From Myxococcota bacterium (lineage in GTDB: Bacteria > Myxococcota_A > UBA9160 > UBA4427): a stretch of DNA of 42,940 nucleotides. A program made the translations under genes and the position numbers. The stretch is taken from positions 1-42,940 of the forward strand of contig JAQWRT010000018.1 in NCBI GenBank assembly GCA_029243605.1. The letters run 5' to 3'. Under the pieces are notes generated by a model, which saw nothing but the letters and a program-made list of their open reading frames with translations, did not search any database and was not told the origin of the DNA. Of the stretch, positions 1 through 7,837 are shown in pieces. Position 1 is the stretch's first letter. Each line of letters begins with the position of its first letter.

Positions 1-78
1 AGGGTTCTCGCCCGGGCTGCTAGGCTCGTGTTCCCAAGTATTGCGGCCGCGAGCGAAACCCGAGGAGAGTCCCCCCCC

Positions 79-519
79 ATGCCCACCACCCAAACCAACC
101 GCCAAACCGTCGAAACCCTTTGGGCCGCGCTCAGCGCCCGGGATTGGGAAACCCTCAAGAGCTGCCTCGCCCCGGACCTTCCTTACGAGGATGTTCCCAC
201 CGAAGATCCCGGGGCGCGGGATCCCGAGAACGTGGTGAAGCGGCTACGGATTGCCTTCGATCATCTCGTGGATCACGAGCACACGATTCACCACATGGCC
301 TGCGAGGGCGACGTGGTTTTTCTGGATCACACCGAGGTCTGGACCTTCAAGACCGGGGAGAAGGTCACCAACCCCTTCGCGACCCTGCATATCATGAAAA
401 ACGGCAAGGTGGCGCGCTGGAGCGATTACTGGGACGTCAGCAATTTTGTCGGTCAGTTCCCGGCCTGGTTTCTCGAGGAGATGGCCAAGAGCACGGCGGC
501 GGATTTCGGGGGCGAGTGA
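79..519 (+). CDS. NTF2-like (limonene-epoxide-hydrolase/SnoaL-like) protein
   Basis: A 146-residue single-domain protein of the NTF2-like cone fold. The pattern resembles the limonene-1,2-epoxide hydrolase/SnoaL group: an N-terminal helix pair, a YEDVP segment near residue 36, a GD(V)V strand near 78, and a C-terminal DYWD near 116-119 that corresponds to the DYFD of epoxide hydrolases. The Arg and Asp that epoxide hydrolases carry in the middle strand appear as His84 and Glu86 (DHTE), so that chemistry is doubtful. The start is the ATG at 79, because AGGAGA lies at 63-68; an upstream in-frame codon at 28 has no such site. It lies 120 bases before the S15 hydrolase on the same strand. The fold call is fairly sure; the substrate is unknown. 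Confidence 0.75.
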   Translation: MPTTQTNRQTVETLWAALSARDWETLKSCLAPDLPYEDVPTEDPGARDPENVVKRLRIAFDHLVDHEHTIHHMACEGDVVFLDHTEVWTFKTGEKVTNPFATLHIMKNGKVARWSDYWDVSNFVGQFPAWFLEEMAKSTAADFGGE

Positions 520-639
520 GGTGAACAGGGGGCGAGCGGGTGGGAGAGCAGAAGCCCGGCGCATTGAACGCTGGAGTGGGCGCGGGTAGACTGAACGTTC
601 CGCCAGAGCCCATCGCCCTGTTCGAAGGAGACCCCCCCC

Positions 640-3306
640 GTGCCCGATTCCCCCGAGACATCCCTTCGATGCGAGGCGGCACCCCCGGCGGCAATTCGGG
701 CGAGGCGCGCCGGGCTGCCGGGCAAGCCGTGGGCGCTTTCGATCTTGGCCGCGCTCGGGTTCGCTCTGGCAAGTGTTGGTTGCACCGTTGCGTACAACGA
801 AGCGCAGTTTCAAGTCGTCGAGGGGGTCGGTGAGATCCGGGTCTCGGGCGCCCTCCCCATGGCCGAGGTCGAGGTGGTCGACGGCCGGGGCGCGGTGGTC
901 ATGAGCGGCGCCACGGATTCGGCGGGGGCCTGGGCGGGGACGCTGGCCCCGGGGCAGGGCTACCGGGTGAGGATCACCAGCGGATCGCGCCGGGAGCAAA
1001 GCGATGCGGTGGATGTCTTTCGGTTGGCGACCTTTGAAGTTCAAGAGAGCGTCGAGCAGCTCTATATCACCGATGCCCGGCCGGGCAGCAGCCTCGAGGT
1101 GCGCGACGACCGGGGTGAATTGATGGCCGAGGGGCCGGTGGATATTCGCCGGGCCTTCATCGCCCGGGCTCTTGACCCGGCCCGCAACACCTACCGCGTG
1201 ATCGACCGCGAGGCCCTCGAGGCCAGCGCCGAAAAAACTGTGTTTTCTGTCGAGGGCAGCCTCCCCGACCCGAGCTTCTACAGCGATCAGGTGCTGACCC
1301 CGGGCTACAACTACATCACCACCCGGGACGGCACGACGCTCTCGGCCTACGTGACCCTGCCGGGCCCCATCGAGGGCGGCCCCTATCCCACCCTGGTGAG
1401 CTACTCGGGCTACAAGCCCTCAAAGCCGGGCGCCCCCATCGGTTTGCCCGAGGAGTTGGAAGTTTTCAGGGACGCCATTTGCCTGTCTCTACCGACGGTG
1501 TGCGACGCCCCGAGCCACCCGGCAGGCATGATCGGCGGCCTCTTCGGCTTTGCCACGGTGGGGATCAACATGCGGGGGACGGGCTGCTCCGGGGGCGCCT
1601 ACGATTATTTTGAAACCCTCCAGGTGCTCGATGGTTACGATGTCGTCGAGACCGTGGCCGCCCAGGATTGGGTGCTCCATAACCACGTGGGGATGGCGGG
1701 CATTTCGTACCCGGGGATCAGCCAACTCTTCACCGCCCAGACCCGGCCGCCTGGGCTGGTGGCCATTACGCCGCTTTCGGTGATTGCGAATACGGCGACC
1801 TCCGTCCTGGCCCCGGGCGGGATCTTCAACGATGGCTTCGCCTTTCAATGGGCCGAGCAGGTCTTCAACCAGGCCGCCCCCTATGGCCAGGGCTGGGAGG
1901 CCGCTCAGGTTTCGGTGGAGGCCGCCGAAGGCGAGACCACCTGTGCCGACAACCAGACCCTTCATGGCCAAGCCGTGGATCCGATTCAGCGCGCCCTTGA
2001 GACCCCCTTCTATATCCCCGAAATCGTCGACCCCCTGAGCCCCTCGTTCTTTGTTGGGGAAATCGACGTGCCCGTCTTCATGACCGGGGGTTGGCAGGAT
2101 GAGCAGACCGGGCCGGATTTTGGGACGCTGCTCGACGATTTTTCGGCCGCCCCGGTGCAGCGCTTCACTGTTTTTAACGGTCTGCACGCCGACGGCTATT
2201 CCCCGGATACTCTGGCCGAGTGGAAAGCCTTCAACGATCTCTATGTCGCTGAGCGCGTCCCCGTCGACCCGCCGCTCTACACCGTGATCGCGCCCCTGCT
2301 CTTCGGGGAAGCCTTCGGGGGGGAACTGCCCCCGAGCGAGATTCCCTTCAAGGCCGCAGGAACCCTGGCCGAGGCCCGGGCGGCCTTCGAGGCCCAGCCC
2401 CGGGTGAAGGTGATCTTTGAGCGGGGCAGCGACCCCGCGCGCCTCGGCCTGCCGAGCGATGGTTTTGCCATGCATTTCAGCGACTGGCCGCCGGCGGAGG
2501 TCACGCCCTGGCGCCTCTATCTGCACGCCGATGGGAGCCTGGCCGAGGCCTCTCCCTCGGCGGCCGGCGAGTCGGCCTCTAAGTTCGAGCACGATCCCGA
2601 GGCGGGGCAGCGGACCCTGGAGGGCCCTCAGCCCCATTATTATTGGCCGCCCTGCGACGACGTCGCCGAGCCGGGCTGTGTGGCCGACCCGCCCGAGGGA
2701 AGCGGCTGGGCCTACCCGGCGGCGGGCAAGGCCCTGGTCTTTGAGACCGCTCCCCTGGCCGAGGATCATGTGCTCGCGGGCAGCGCCAGCGTGGATCTCT
2801 GGATGCAATCCAGCGCCGACGACGCCGACATCGAGGTGTTGATCAGCGAGATCAGCCCGGCGGGCGATGAGGTCTATGGCCAGGCGGGCTGGCTGCGCGT
2901 CAGCCAACGCGCGCTCGCCGCCGAGGCCAGCGAGCTTCGCCCGGTGAAGACCCACCTCGAGGCCGATGCGGCGCCGTTGCCCCAGGGCCAGTGGGAGCTC
3001 GTTCGGGTGGAGGTGATGCCCTTTGCCGCCGCCTTCCGGGCCGGCTCAAGGCTGCGCCTCGAGATCAGCACCCCCGGCGACAACCGCGAACTCTGGCGTT
3101 TCGCCCTGCTCGAGTATCCGCCGGGCGCCCAGGTCGAACACCAGGTCGCCCATTCCCTGGCCCAGCCCTCGAGCCTCGTGCTGCCGTTGATTCCGGCCAG
3201 CGCTTATCCCGGCGGCACAGTCCCCGCCGCCCATCCCGCCTGCAACTCGTCCCGCGGCAGGCCCTGCCGCCCGTGGGTGGGCTATGGGAATGTGGGGGCG
3301 AGGTAG
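640..3306 (+). CDS. CocE/NonD family (S15) hydrolase with two N-terminal Ig-like repeats
   Basis: An 888-residue exported hydrolase of the X-Pro dipeptidyl-peptidase/cocaine-esterase family. A hydrophobic stretch at about 31-47 ends in Cys48 and looks like a signal sequence, possibly of a lipoprotein, although the lipobox is imperfect. Two similar 55-residue Ig-like modules follow (about 57-112 and 132-188). The alpha/beta-hydrolase core starts near 220. The nucleophile is Ser356 in GISYPG, and likely partners are Asp487 (GGWQDEQTG) and His516 (NGLHADGY). The C-terminal part (about 640-870) is the jelly-roll S15 C domain. The family cleaves acyl-amide or ester bonds; the substrate here is unknown. 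The start is GTG at 640 with AAGGAG at 625-630. The stop codon lies in the first unit of a 12-bp repeat. Confidence 0.85.
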   Translation: MPDSPETSLRCEAAPPAAIRARRAGLPGKPWALSILAALGFALASVGCTVAYNEAQFQVVEGVGEIRVSGALPMAEVEVVDGRGAVVMSGATDSAGAWAGTLAPGQGYRVRITSGSRREQSDAVDVFRLATFEVQESVEQLYITDARPGSSLEVRDDRGELMAEGPVDIRRAFIARALDPARNTYRVIDREALEASAEKTVFSVEGSLPDPSFYSDQVLTPGYNYITTRDGTTLSAYVTLPGPIEGGPYPTLVSYSGYKPSKPGAPIGLPEELEVFRDAICLSLPTVCDAPSHPAGMIGGLFGFATVGINMRGTGCSGGAYDYFETLQVLDGYDVVETVAAQDWVLHNHVGMAGISYPGISQLFTAQTRPPGLVAITPLSVIANTATSVLAPGGIFNDGFAFQWAEQVFNQAAPYGQGWEAAQVSVEAAEGETTCADNQTLHGQAVDPIQRALETPFYIPEIVDPLSPSFFVGEIDVPVFMTGGWQDEQTGPDFGTLLDDFSAAPVQRFTVFNGLHADGYSPDTLAEWKAFNDLYVAERVPVDPPLYTVIAPLLFGEAFGGELPPSEIPFKAAGTLAEARAAFEAQPRVKVIFERGSDPARLGLPSDGFAMHFSDWPPAEVTPWRLYLHADGSLAEASPSAAGESASKFEHDPEAGQRTLEGPQPHYYWPPCDDVAEPGCVADPPEGSGWAYPAAGKALVFETAPLAEDHVLAGSASVDLWMQSSADDADIEVLISEISPAGDEVYGQAGWLRVSQRALAAEASELRPVKTHLEADAAPLPQGQWELVRVEVMPFAAAFRAGSRLRLEISTPGDNRELWRFALLEYPPGAQVEHQVAHSLAQPSSLVLPLIPASAYPGGTVPAAHPACNSSRGRPCRPWVGYGNVGAR

Positions 3307-3372
3307 GGCGGGGAGGTAGGGCAGGGAATAATGGGCGAAGTAGGGCGGGAAATAGGGCGTGAGGTAGGGCGG
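3300..3372. repeat. Degenerate 12-bp tandem repeat between convergent genes
   Basis: Six imperfect units of 12-13 bp with consensus GAGGTAGGGCGG fill almost the whole gap between the ends of the S15 hydrolase and the minus-strand ligase-polymerase. The third unit (3325-3336) is the most diverged. The TAG stop of the hydrolase sits in the first unit. No hairpin or T-run is visible, so it is not an obvious terminator. Confidence 0.7.
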
Positions 3373-3384
3373 TTGGGGTGCAGC

Positions 3385-4968
3385 CTAGGCGGCTGAAGTG
3401 CTCGGCGGCTCGGTGCCCTTTGTTCCGGCCTGGCTCGAAAACGATTGGGCACAGGCGATGCCGAGAAGGAAGGCATAGGCGATGCCAATGGCGGGGATCT
3501 GCAGGCTGAAGTCCACGGTGGCATGGGCGGCCACAGTGGCGGTCGCGGCGAGCCCCACCATGGGATAGACGCGCCTGCGCCGCCTGCGCCGCAGGCCCCG
3601 CCAGCAGGTCATTGCGCAGGCCGCGATGGCGAGGCAGAGCGCCGTGGCCGCGGGCAGCCCAAGCTCCAGGGCGTTCTCGAGGTAGGTGTTGTGGGCCTTC
3701 TGCCAGCGCATCGTGCCCTCTACTGAGGCGTCGCGGTAGAGGGGGAAGACGTCGGGGAAGGTGCCGTAGCCTGTTCCCAGGAGCGGGGCGTCGCCGATGG
3801 CTTCTACGATCAGGGTGTAGACGGTCGTGCGCGCTTCGCTTGCCGGGTCGAGATGTTCCAAGCGCTTGGCCAGGTGCTCCCCGCTCAGCGCAAAAACTAG
3901 GACGCCGGCCAGGCCGAAGAAGGCGGTCAGGCCCGCGACATAGCGGCGGGGCAGGGCGCCCGCCCGGCGTGAGGCGGCCACGAAGACGAGAAGCCCGAAG
4001 AGGGTGCTGAGGCTGCCCCCGCGCGAGGCGGTAAGGAGAAGCGCGGTGGCGAGGACGACAACGGCGACGAGCAGCGGGGCGCCCGGGCCGAAGATCTCGC
4101 GCAGGGTCCAGCGCAGCCGGGTGCGCGGCGGCACCCGGGCGGCGAGCACGCTACCGAGGCCATCCATGAAGAGCGCGAAGGCGGCGATCAAGCCCAGGCC
4201 GGCCAGGGTCGCGTAGGAGTTGCGCATCTCGAAGGTGCTGGTGACGGCCGCGGTGTGGAGGCGCCTCCCGAACCAGAGGGTCCACTCGCTGCCCGCGAAG
4301 AAAGCGCCCAGGCCGTAGACCCCGTAGGCAAGGCCCGCGAAGACGAAGACCTGCAGGCCCCGCTTCGCCCGGTGGCTGCTCCGGCCAAGGCCCAGCGCCA
4401 ACAGAAAAACGCCGCCGTAGGAAAGCAATTGAAGCAGGGCCGCCCCAGTGTGGGCCGGGTTCAGGCTGATGCGCCCCGGGAGAGGCTCGCCCAGGGTCCG
4501 GGCCGCGTCGGCCCAGAGGGGGTGATGGAGGGCGGCCGGGGTCCAGGGCATCCATTGGATCGCCGCCCAGGCGCAGACGCCCAGGAAGAGCGCGGCGGGC
4601 AGGCGCATTTCGGGGGCGGGCAGCCAGGGGGAAGGTGGCGAGGAAAGGCCGGCGCGCCGGATACCGCGCTCGGCGAAGAGGGCCGAGGCCCCGGAGAGCG
4701 CGAGCAGCCCCCCGACCCAGGCGAAGAGGATGAAGCCGGCCCAGGCCTCCCGGCCGCCTTGGGGAAGGGGCGAGAGCGCAACCAGGGCGACGAGCAGCGC
4801 AAAGATGACCCGGGGCAGACGCCCCGACGTTGTCGGTGCAGGCTTTTCCCGGACGGCTGGGGCGGCACTCTCGAAGGCGTCGCCGAGGGAGCGGGGTTTG
4901 CCCCTGAGATCATGGTTTTCCGGGCTCAATGGAAGCGGCGCCTCTCCTGGCCGTGGGTTCGGCTCCAC
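3385..4968 (-). CDS. O-antigen ligase/polymerase family membrane protein (Wzy/WaaL-type)
   Basis: A 527-residue polytopic inner-membrane protein with about ten or more hydrophobic segments after a roughly 45-residue cytoplasmic leader. The large periplasmic loop in the C-terminal half has the family pattern: an ..LGTGYGTFP.. segment, then KAHNTYLENALELGLPA close to the last membrane helices. The Wzy_C (PF04932) family either polymerises repeat units or ligates finished glycan to a carrier; the sequence alone cannot say which. It is the second gene of a minus-strand pair, 89 bases after the dehydratase. The start is GTG at 4968, with GGAG eight bases upstream inside a 14-bp tandem repeat. A role in the neighbouring polysaccharide pathway is inferred from position. 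Confidence 0.82.
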   Translation of the reverse strand: MEPNPRPGEAPLPLSPENHDLRGKPRSLGDAFESAAPAVREKPAPTTSGRLPRVIFALLVALVALSPLPQGGREAWAGFILFAWVGGLLALSGASALFAERGIRRAGLSSPPSPWLPAPEMRLPAALFLGVCAWAAIQWMPWTPAALHHPLWADAARTLGEPLPGRISLNPAHTGAALLQLLSYGGVFLLALGLGRSSHRAKRGLQVFVFAGLAYGVYGLGAFFAGSEWTLWFGRRLHTAAVTSTFEMRNSYATLAGLGLIAAFALFMDGLGSVLAARVPPRTRLRWTLREIFGPGAPLLVAVVVLATALLLTASRGGSLSTLFGLLVFVAASRRAGALPRRYVAGLTAFFGLAGVLVFALSGEHLAKRLEHLDPASEARTTVYTLIVEAIGDAPLLGTGYGTFPDVFPLYRDASVEGTMRWQKAHNTYLENALELGLPAATALCLAIAACAMTCWRGLRRRRRRRVYPMVGLAATATVAAHATVDFSLQIPAIGIAYAFLLGIACAQSFSSQAGTKGTEPPSTSAA

Positions 4969-4996
4969 GGGTTCGGCTCCAAGGGTTCGGCTCCAA
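4955..4996. repeat. Three 14-bp tandem repeats spanning the ligase start codon
   Basis: Three nearly identical 14-bp units (4955-4968, 4969-4982, 4983-4996), read on the plus strand as GGGTTCGGCTCCAM. On the minus strand each unit begins TTGGAG or GTGGAG, so each carries a start-like codon followed by a GGAG ribosome-binding core. The GTG start of the ligase-polymerase is the last unit, and its GGAG is supplied by the preceding unit eight bases away. Confidence 0.75.
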
Positions 4997-5057
4997 GGGA
5001 TAGCGCTTTGTGCCCGGCCTCCCAGGCCGTTCCGCTCCCGGCACCCGTCGCCGAGGG

Positions 5058-7250
5058 CTAGACGATGTGGAGATGGGAGTCGCGGCCGAGAACGGGCTCG
5101 GTGCGCGTGGCCTTTTCGAGTTCTTCGTGCTCGGCGATGAGCGCGACGATGCTCTCGCTCGGCTCGTAATCCGGCACGATGGCCATGAGTTCGTCGAAGA
5201 TGGCGGGCAGGGCGCCCCGGGCGATGGCCTCTTCGAGGGCCTGGATGCGCGGGCCGAGATCCGCCGCCATGGCGGCCCCCTGGAGAACCTGCAGGTCGCG
5301 GTGCTCGGTGGGGCGCAGCTTTTCGTCGGGGTGCACGAGGGCCTCGTGGAGCTTTTCGCCCGGGCGCAGGCCGATGTATTCGATGGCGATGTCCTCTCCG
5401 GGAGTGAGCCCGGAGAGCTCGATCATGTTGCGGGCGAGGTCGGCGATCTTGATGGGCTGGCCCATTTCGAGCAAGAAGATCTCATCGTCGGATTCGAGGG
5501 CAGTGGCCCGGAGGATCAGCTCCACGGCTTCGGGGATGGTCATGAAGAAGCGGGTCACGTCGGGGTGGGTCACGGTGACCGGGCCGCCCCGGGCGATCTG
5601 CTCGCGGAAGATGGGAACCACGCTGCCGTTGGAGGCGAGCACGTTGCCGAAGCGCACGGCAAGGAAACGCCCGGGCACGTTCTCTGCGGCCTTGAAGGAT
5701 TGCACGATTCGCTCGGCCACGCGCTTGGTCAGCCCCATCACATTGCTTGGCTCCACGGCCTTGTCCGTGGAGACCAGCACGAAGTGGGCGACGCCGCTAG
5801 CGGCCGCGGCGCGAACCACGTTGCGCGTGCCGATCACGTTGTTGCGCACGGTCTCAAGGGGGTTCTTCTCGGAAAGCGCGACGTGTTTGTAGGCGGCGGC
5901 ATGAAAGACGAGATCCGGGGTGTGGGCGGCGAAGACGGCCCGGAGCTGATCCGCGAGGAGCACGTCGCCGAGGATCGGGACAAGGCGCGCCTTGAAGGGG
6001 CCGGCGCGCAGTTGGGCTTCGAGGTCGAAGACGCCGTTTTCGTGGCGATCGAAGAGGATCAGGGTCTTGGGGCCGGCGGCGACGATCTGGCGGCAGAGCT
6101 CGGAGCCGATAGAGCCGGCAGCGCCGGTGACGAGCACGGTCTTGCCCTGGACGAGCCCCTGGACATGGGGCGAGCCCACTTCGACAGGATCCCGGGCGAG
6201 CAAGTCCTCGACCTTGACCTCGCGCATCTGGCTGTAGAGCACCCGGCCCTCGACGATTTCGCCGAGGTTCGGCAGGAGCAAGCAGGGCACGCCGGCCTCT
6301 CGGGAGCGTTCGGTGATGCGCCGGGTGAGGTGCCCGGGCGCGGACGGGATCGCGATCATGATCTTCGTGATGCCATGCCGCAGCGCAATCTCGGGGATGG
6401 CGTCGATATCGCCAAGAACAGGGCAGCCCGCCACCCGGAGCCCGGATTTCGTGGCGTCATCATCGATGAAGCCCATCACCACGGTTCGGCTCTGGCCGCT
6501 GCGCTCGATTTCGTCGCGCAGGCGAATGCCGGCTGAGCCGGCCCCAACGATGAGGGCAGCTTCCGCCGCATGGCGCCCGCGCGGGTTTTCGCGCCGCTCG
6601 CGCATCACGCGCAGGGCCAGACGAACGGCCGCCATGCCGCCGGTGCAGAGAATGAAGTCGATGATGAAGACGCTGCGCGGGAAGCCCTGCAGCCCCATGA
6701 AGAAGACCACGGCGCCCAGGAAGATCGCCGACCCCAGTGCGTTGCCCCGGGCGATGTCCCAGGCGTCGGTCATGCTCAGGTGCCGCCACCAGCCCGAGTA
6801 AAGGCCCGCCGCCCAAAATCCCAGGGCCTTGGCGATGAGCAGGAGGGGTAGAGCGCTGAGCATGACACTGAAATGTTCAAGGGGGATGCTCAGGTCAAAG
6901 CGCAGGGCGAATGCGGTGATATAGGCCGCGAGGGCCAAGGCGAGGTTGAAGCCCACGAGCAGAGGGGTTCGCCAGGCCAGGGCGGCCGCTTCGAGCCGGG
7001 CGAGGAGCGAGGCGCCTCGGGGCGCCGGGGCGCCGTCCGGGGCCTCGCTTGGGTTCCCTGTGGATCCCTCGCCCACGTGGGAATTTCCCCCTGGCGCGGA
7101 AGACTTTTCGGTCTGAGAGGTTTCGGGCACGCGCGTCAACTTCCTGGCCGGCTTGGAGCTTCGGGGTTTCGAGCGGCACCCACTGGCTCCCAGTAGAACC
7201 GCGTAGCTCTCACTGCTCGACCCCGAGAGTAGGGGTGGCACAAGTCCCAA
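5058..7250 (-). CDS. Membrane-bound nucleotide-sugar 4,6-dehydratase (PglF/WbpM/CapD family)
   Basis: A 730-residue protein with the full large-dehydratase layout: a Ser/Pro-rich leader (1-90), four membrane segments (about 94-118, 127-152, 169-190, 193-210), a degenerate first Rossmann domain (GAGSAG at 236-241) and a catalytic SDR domain (GAAGSIG at 376-382). The catalytic region reads STDKAVEPSNVMGLTKR, i.e. Thr495-Asp496-Lys497 with Met505 and Lys509, the arrangement of the PglF/WbpM subgroup, which lacks the usual SDR tyrosine. The family converts UDP-GlcNAc to the 4-keto-6-deoxy sugar. With the PglE-, PglD- and PglC-like genes here it would feed a bacillosamine-type pathway. The leader is long, so a start inside it is possible. 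It heads a minus-strand pair with the ligase-polymerase. Confidence 0.9.
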   Translation of the reverse strand: MGLVPPLLSGSSSESYAVLLGASGCRSKPRSSKPARKLTRVPETSQTEKSSAPGGNSHVGEGSTGNPSEAPDGAPAPRGASLLARLEAAALAWRTPLLVGFNLALALAAYITAFALRFDLSIPLEHFSVMLSALPLLLIAKALGFWAAGLYSGWWRHLSMTDAWDIARGNALGSAIFLGAVVFFMGLQGFPRSVFIIDFILCTGGMAAVRLALRVMRERRENPRGRHAAEAALIVGAGSAGIRLRDEIERSGQSRTVVMGFIDDDATKSGLRVAGCPVLGDIDAIPEIALRHGITKIMIAIPSAPGHLTRRITERSREAGVPCLLLPNLGEIVEGRVLYSQMREVKVEDLLARDPVEVGSPHVQGLVQGKTVLVTGAAGSIGSELCRQIVAAGPKTLILFDRHENGVFDLEAQLRAGPFKARLVPILGDVLLADQLRAVFAAHTPDLVFHAAAYKHVALSEKNPLETVRNNVIGTRNVVRAAAASGVAHFVLVSTDKAVEPSNVMGLTKRVAERIVQSFKAAENVPGRFLAVRFGNVLASNGSVVPIFREQIARGGPVTVTHPDVTRFFMTIPEAVELILRATALESDDEIFLLEMGQPIKIADLARNMIELSGLTPGEDIAIEYIGLRPGEKLHEALVHPDEKLRPTEHRDLQVLQGAAMAADLGPRIQALEEAIARGALPAIFDELMAIVPDYEPSESIVALIAEHEELEKATRTEPVLGRDSHLHIV

Positions 7251-7451
7251 TCAACGCTCAGGAATTTTTTGAAGAGCCTTCAATAAAGAATTCCGCGGAT
7301 TCTAGGCGGGGATGGGCCGAACGCAGGGGCATTTGGACCCGGCTGCGGCACAAAAACGCGCCCGAAATGTCGCGACCTGTGCCGATCGAGTGGCGAAGCG
7401 GCGGGGAGCCTAGTCGCTGCACAATCCGGGCTGGAGCGTTTTTGGGGGTTC

Positions 7452-7537
7452 GTGATGGGCTTGTGATGGGCTTGTGATGGGCTTGTGAGGGCTCGCGATG
7501 GGCTCGTGATGGGCTTGTGAGGGCTCGCGATGGGGTC
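7452..7537. repeat. Array of eight 10/11-bp units (GTGATGGGCTT type)
   Basis: Eight consecutive units: three GTGATGGGCTT copies, one GTGAGGGCTC, one GCGATGGGCTC, one GTGATGGGCTT, one GTGAGGGCTC and a final GCGATGGGGTC. Two units are 10 bp and six are 11 bp, close to one turn of B-DNA. There are no spacers and no arms. The array lies about 200 bases upstream of the dehydratase start and 300 bases upstream of the PEP-CTERM gene. Confidence 0.8.
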
Positions 7538-7770
7538 GGTCTTCAGGCGGGTGCATATGCAGTTCAAGTGAAATTGATCGGAGAAAGCGTGGGCTTGCGA
7601 GGCCAAGAAAATCGCAATCCATAGGCAATCGAAAGGTGCCCCCGGTGCAAGCCGATTTATTTAATGGCCTCCGAAAATTCATTGCCTTTCCAAACCCCTC
7701 GCAAAGCGGGTTTCAGCGAAATAGCTCTCAAGAAATGAGTTCACCCGATCTTCAAATCTGAATAGTCTGC

Positions 7771-7803
7771 AGCATTGCCAAAGAAATGCTCAAAGGCAAT
7801 CGA
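7771..7803 (+). promoter_or_regulatory. Overlapping inverted repeats in the PEP-CTERM leader
   Basis: AGCATT (7771-7776) pairs with AATGCT (7785-7790), and ATTGCC (7774-7779) pairs with GGCAAT (7795-7800). The two 6-bp stems share bases, so an RNA could form only one at a time. The second arm is part of AGGCAATCGA, which also occurs at 7623-7632. The element ends about 35 bases before the ATG at 7838. A regulatory role is inference. Confidence 0.35.
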
Positions 7804-7837
7804 CACAAAACCCTCCTCACATTTGGGATGACTGATC

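Larger units (their letters stand above)
7251..7837. other. Divergent intergenic region with repeats
   Basis: The 587 bases between the dehydratase start (minus) and the PEP-CTERM gene (plus) show no convincing gene. They are visibly AT-richer than the flanking export genes. They hold an 11-bp repeat array (7452-7537), a pair of overlapping inverted repeats (7771-7800), and two direct copies of AGGCAATCGA at 7623-7632 and 7794-7803. I looked for a sigma-54 GG-N10-GC element upstream of the PEP-CTERM gene and found none. Confidence 0.6.

Noticed and set aside
1489..2955. Minus-strand frame of 488 codons
   Set aside because: Antisense to the S15 hydrolase; no motif and no ribosome-binding site.
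3385..4968. Exosortase, because of the nearby PEP-CTERM gene
   Set aside because: The late KAHNTYLENALELG segment and large loop fit the O-antigen ligase/polymerase family; exosortase Cys and Arg motifs were not seen.
5010..6536. Long open frame on the plus strand, 508 codons
   Set aside because: It lies antisense to the dehydratase gene. Its translation has no family pattern and the codon bias belongs to the minus-strand gene; it is a GC-rich shadow frame.
7452..7537. Possible CRISPR-like array
   Set aside because: Units are contiguous without spacers and only 10-11 bp long; no cas gene is present.
7410..7682. Minus-strand frame rich in HHEP/SPSQ repeats
   Set aside because: The repeats come from the 11-bp DNA array read in frame; no start signal and no family.
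7540..7837. Sigma-54 promoter upstream of the PEP-CTERM gene
   Set aside because: No GG-N10-GC element with a reasonable TGGCAC/TTGC context was found in this stretch.
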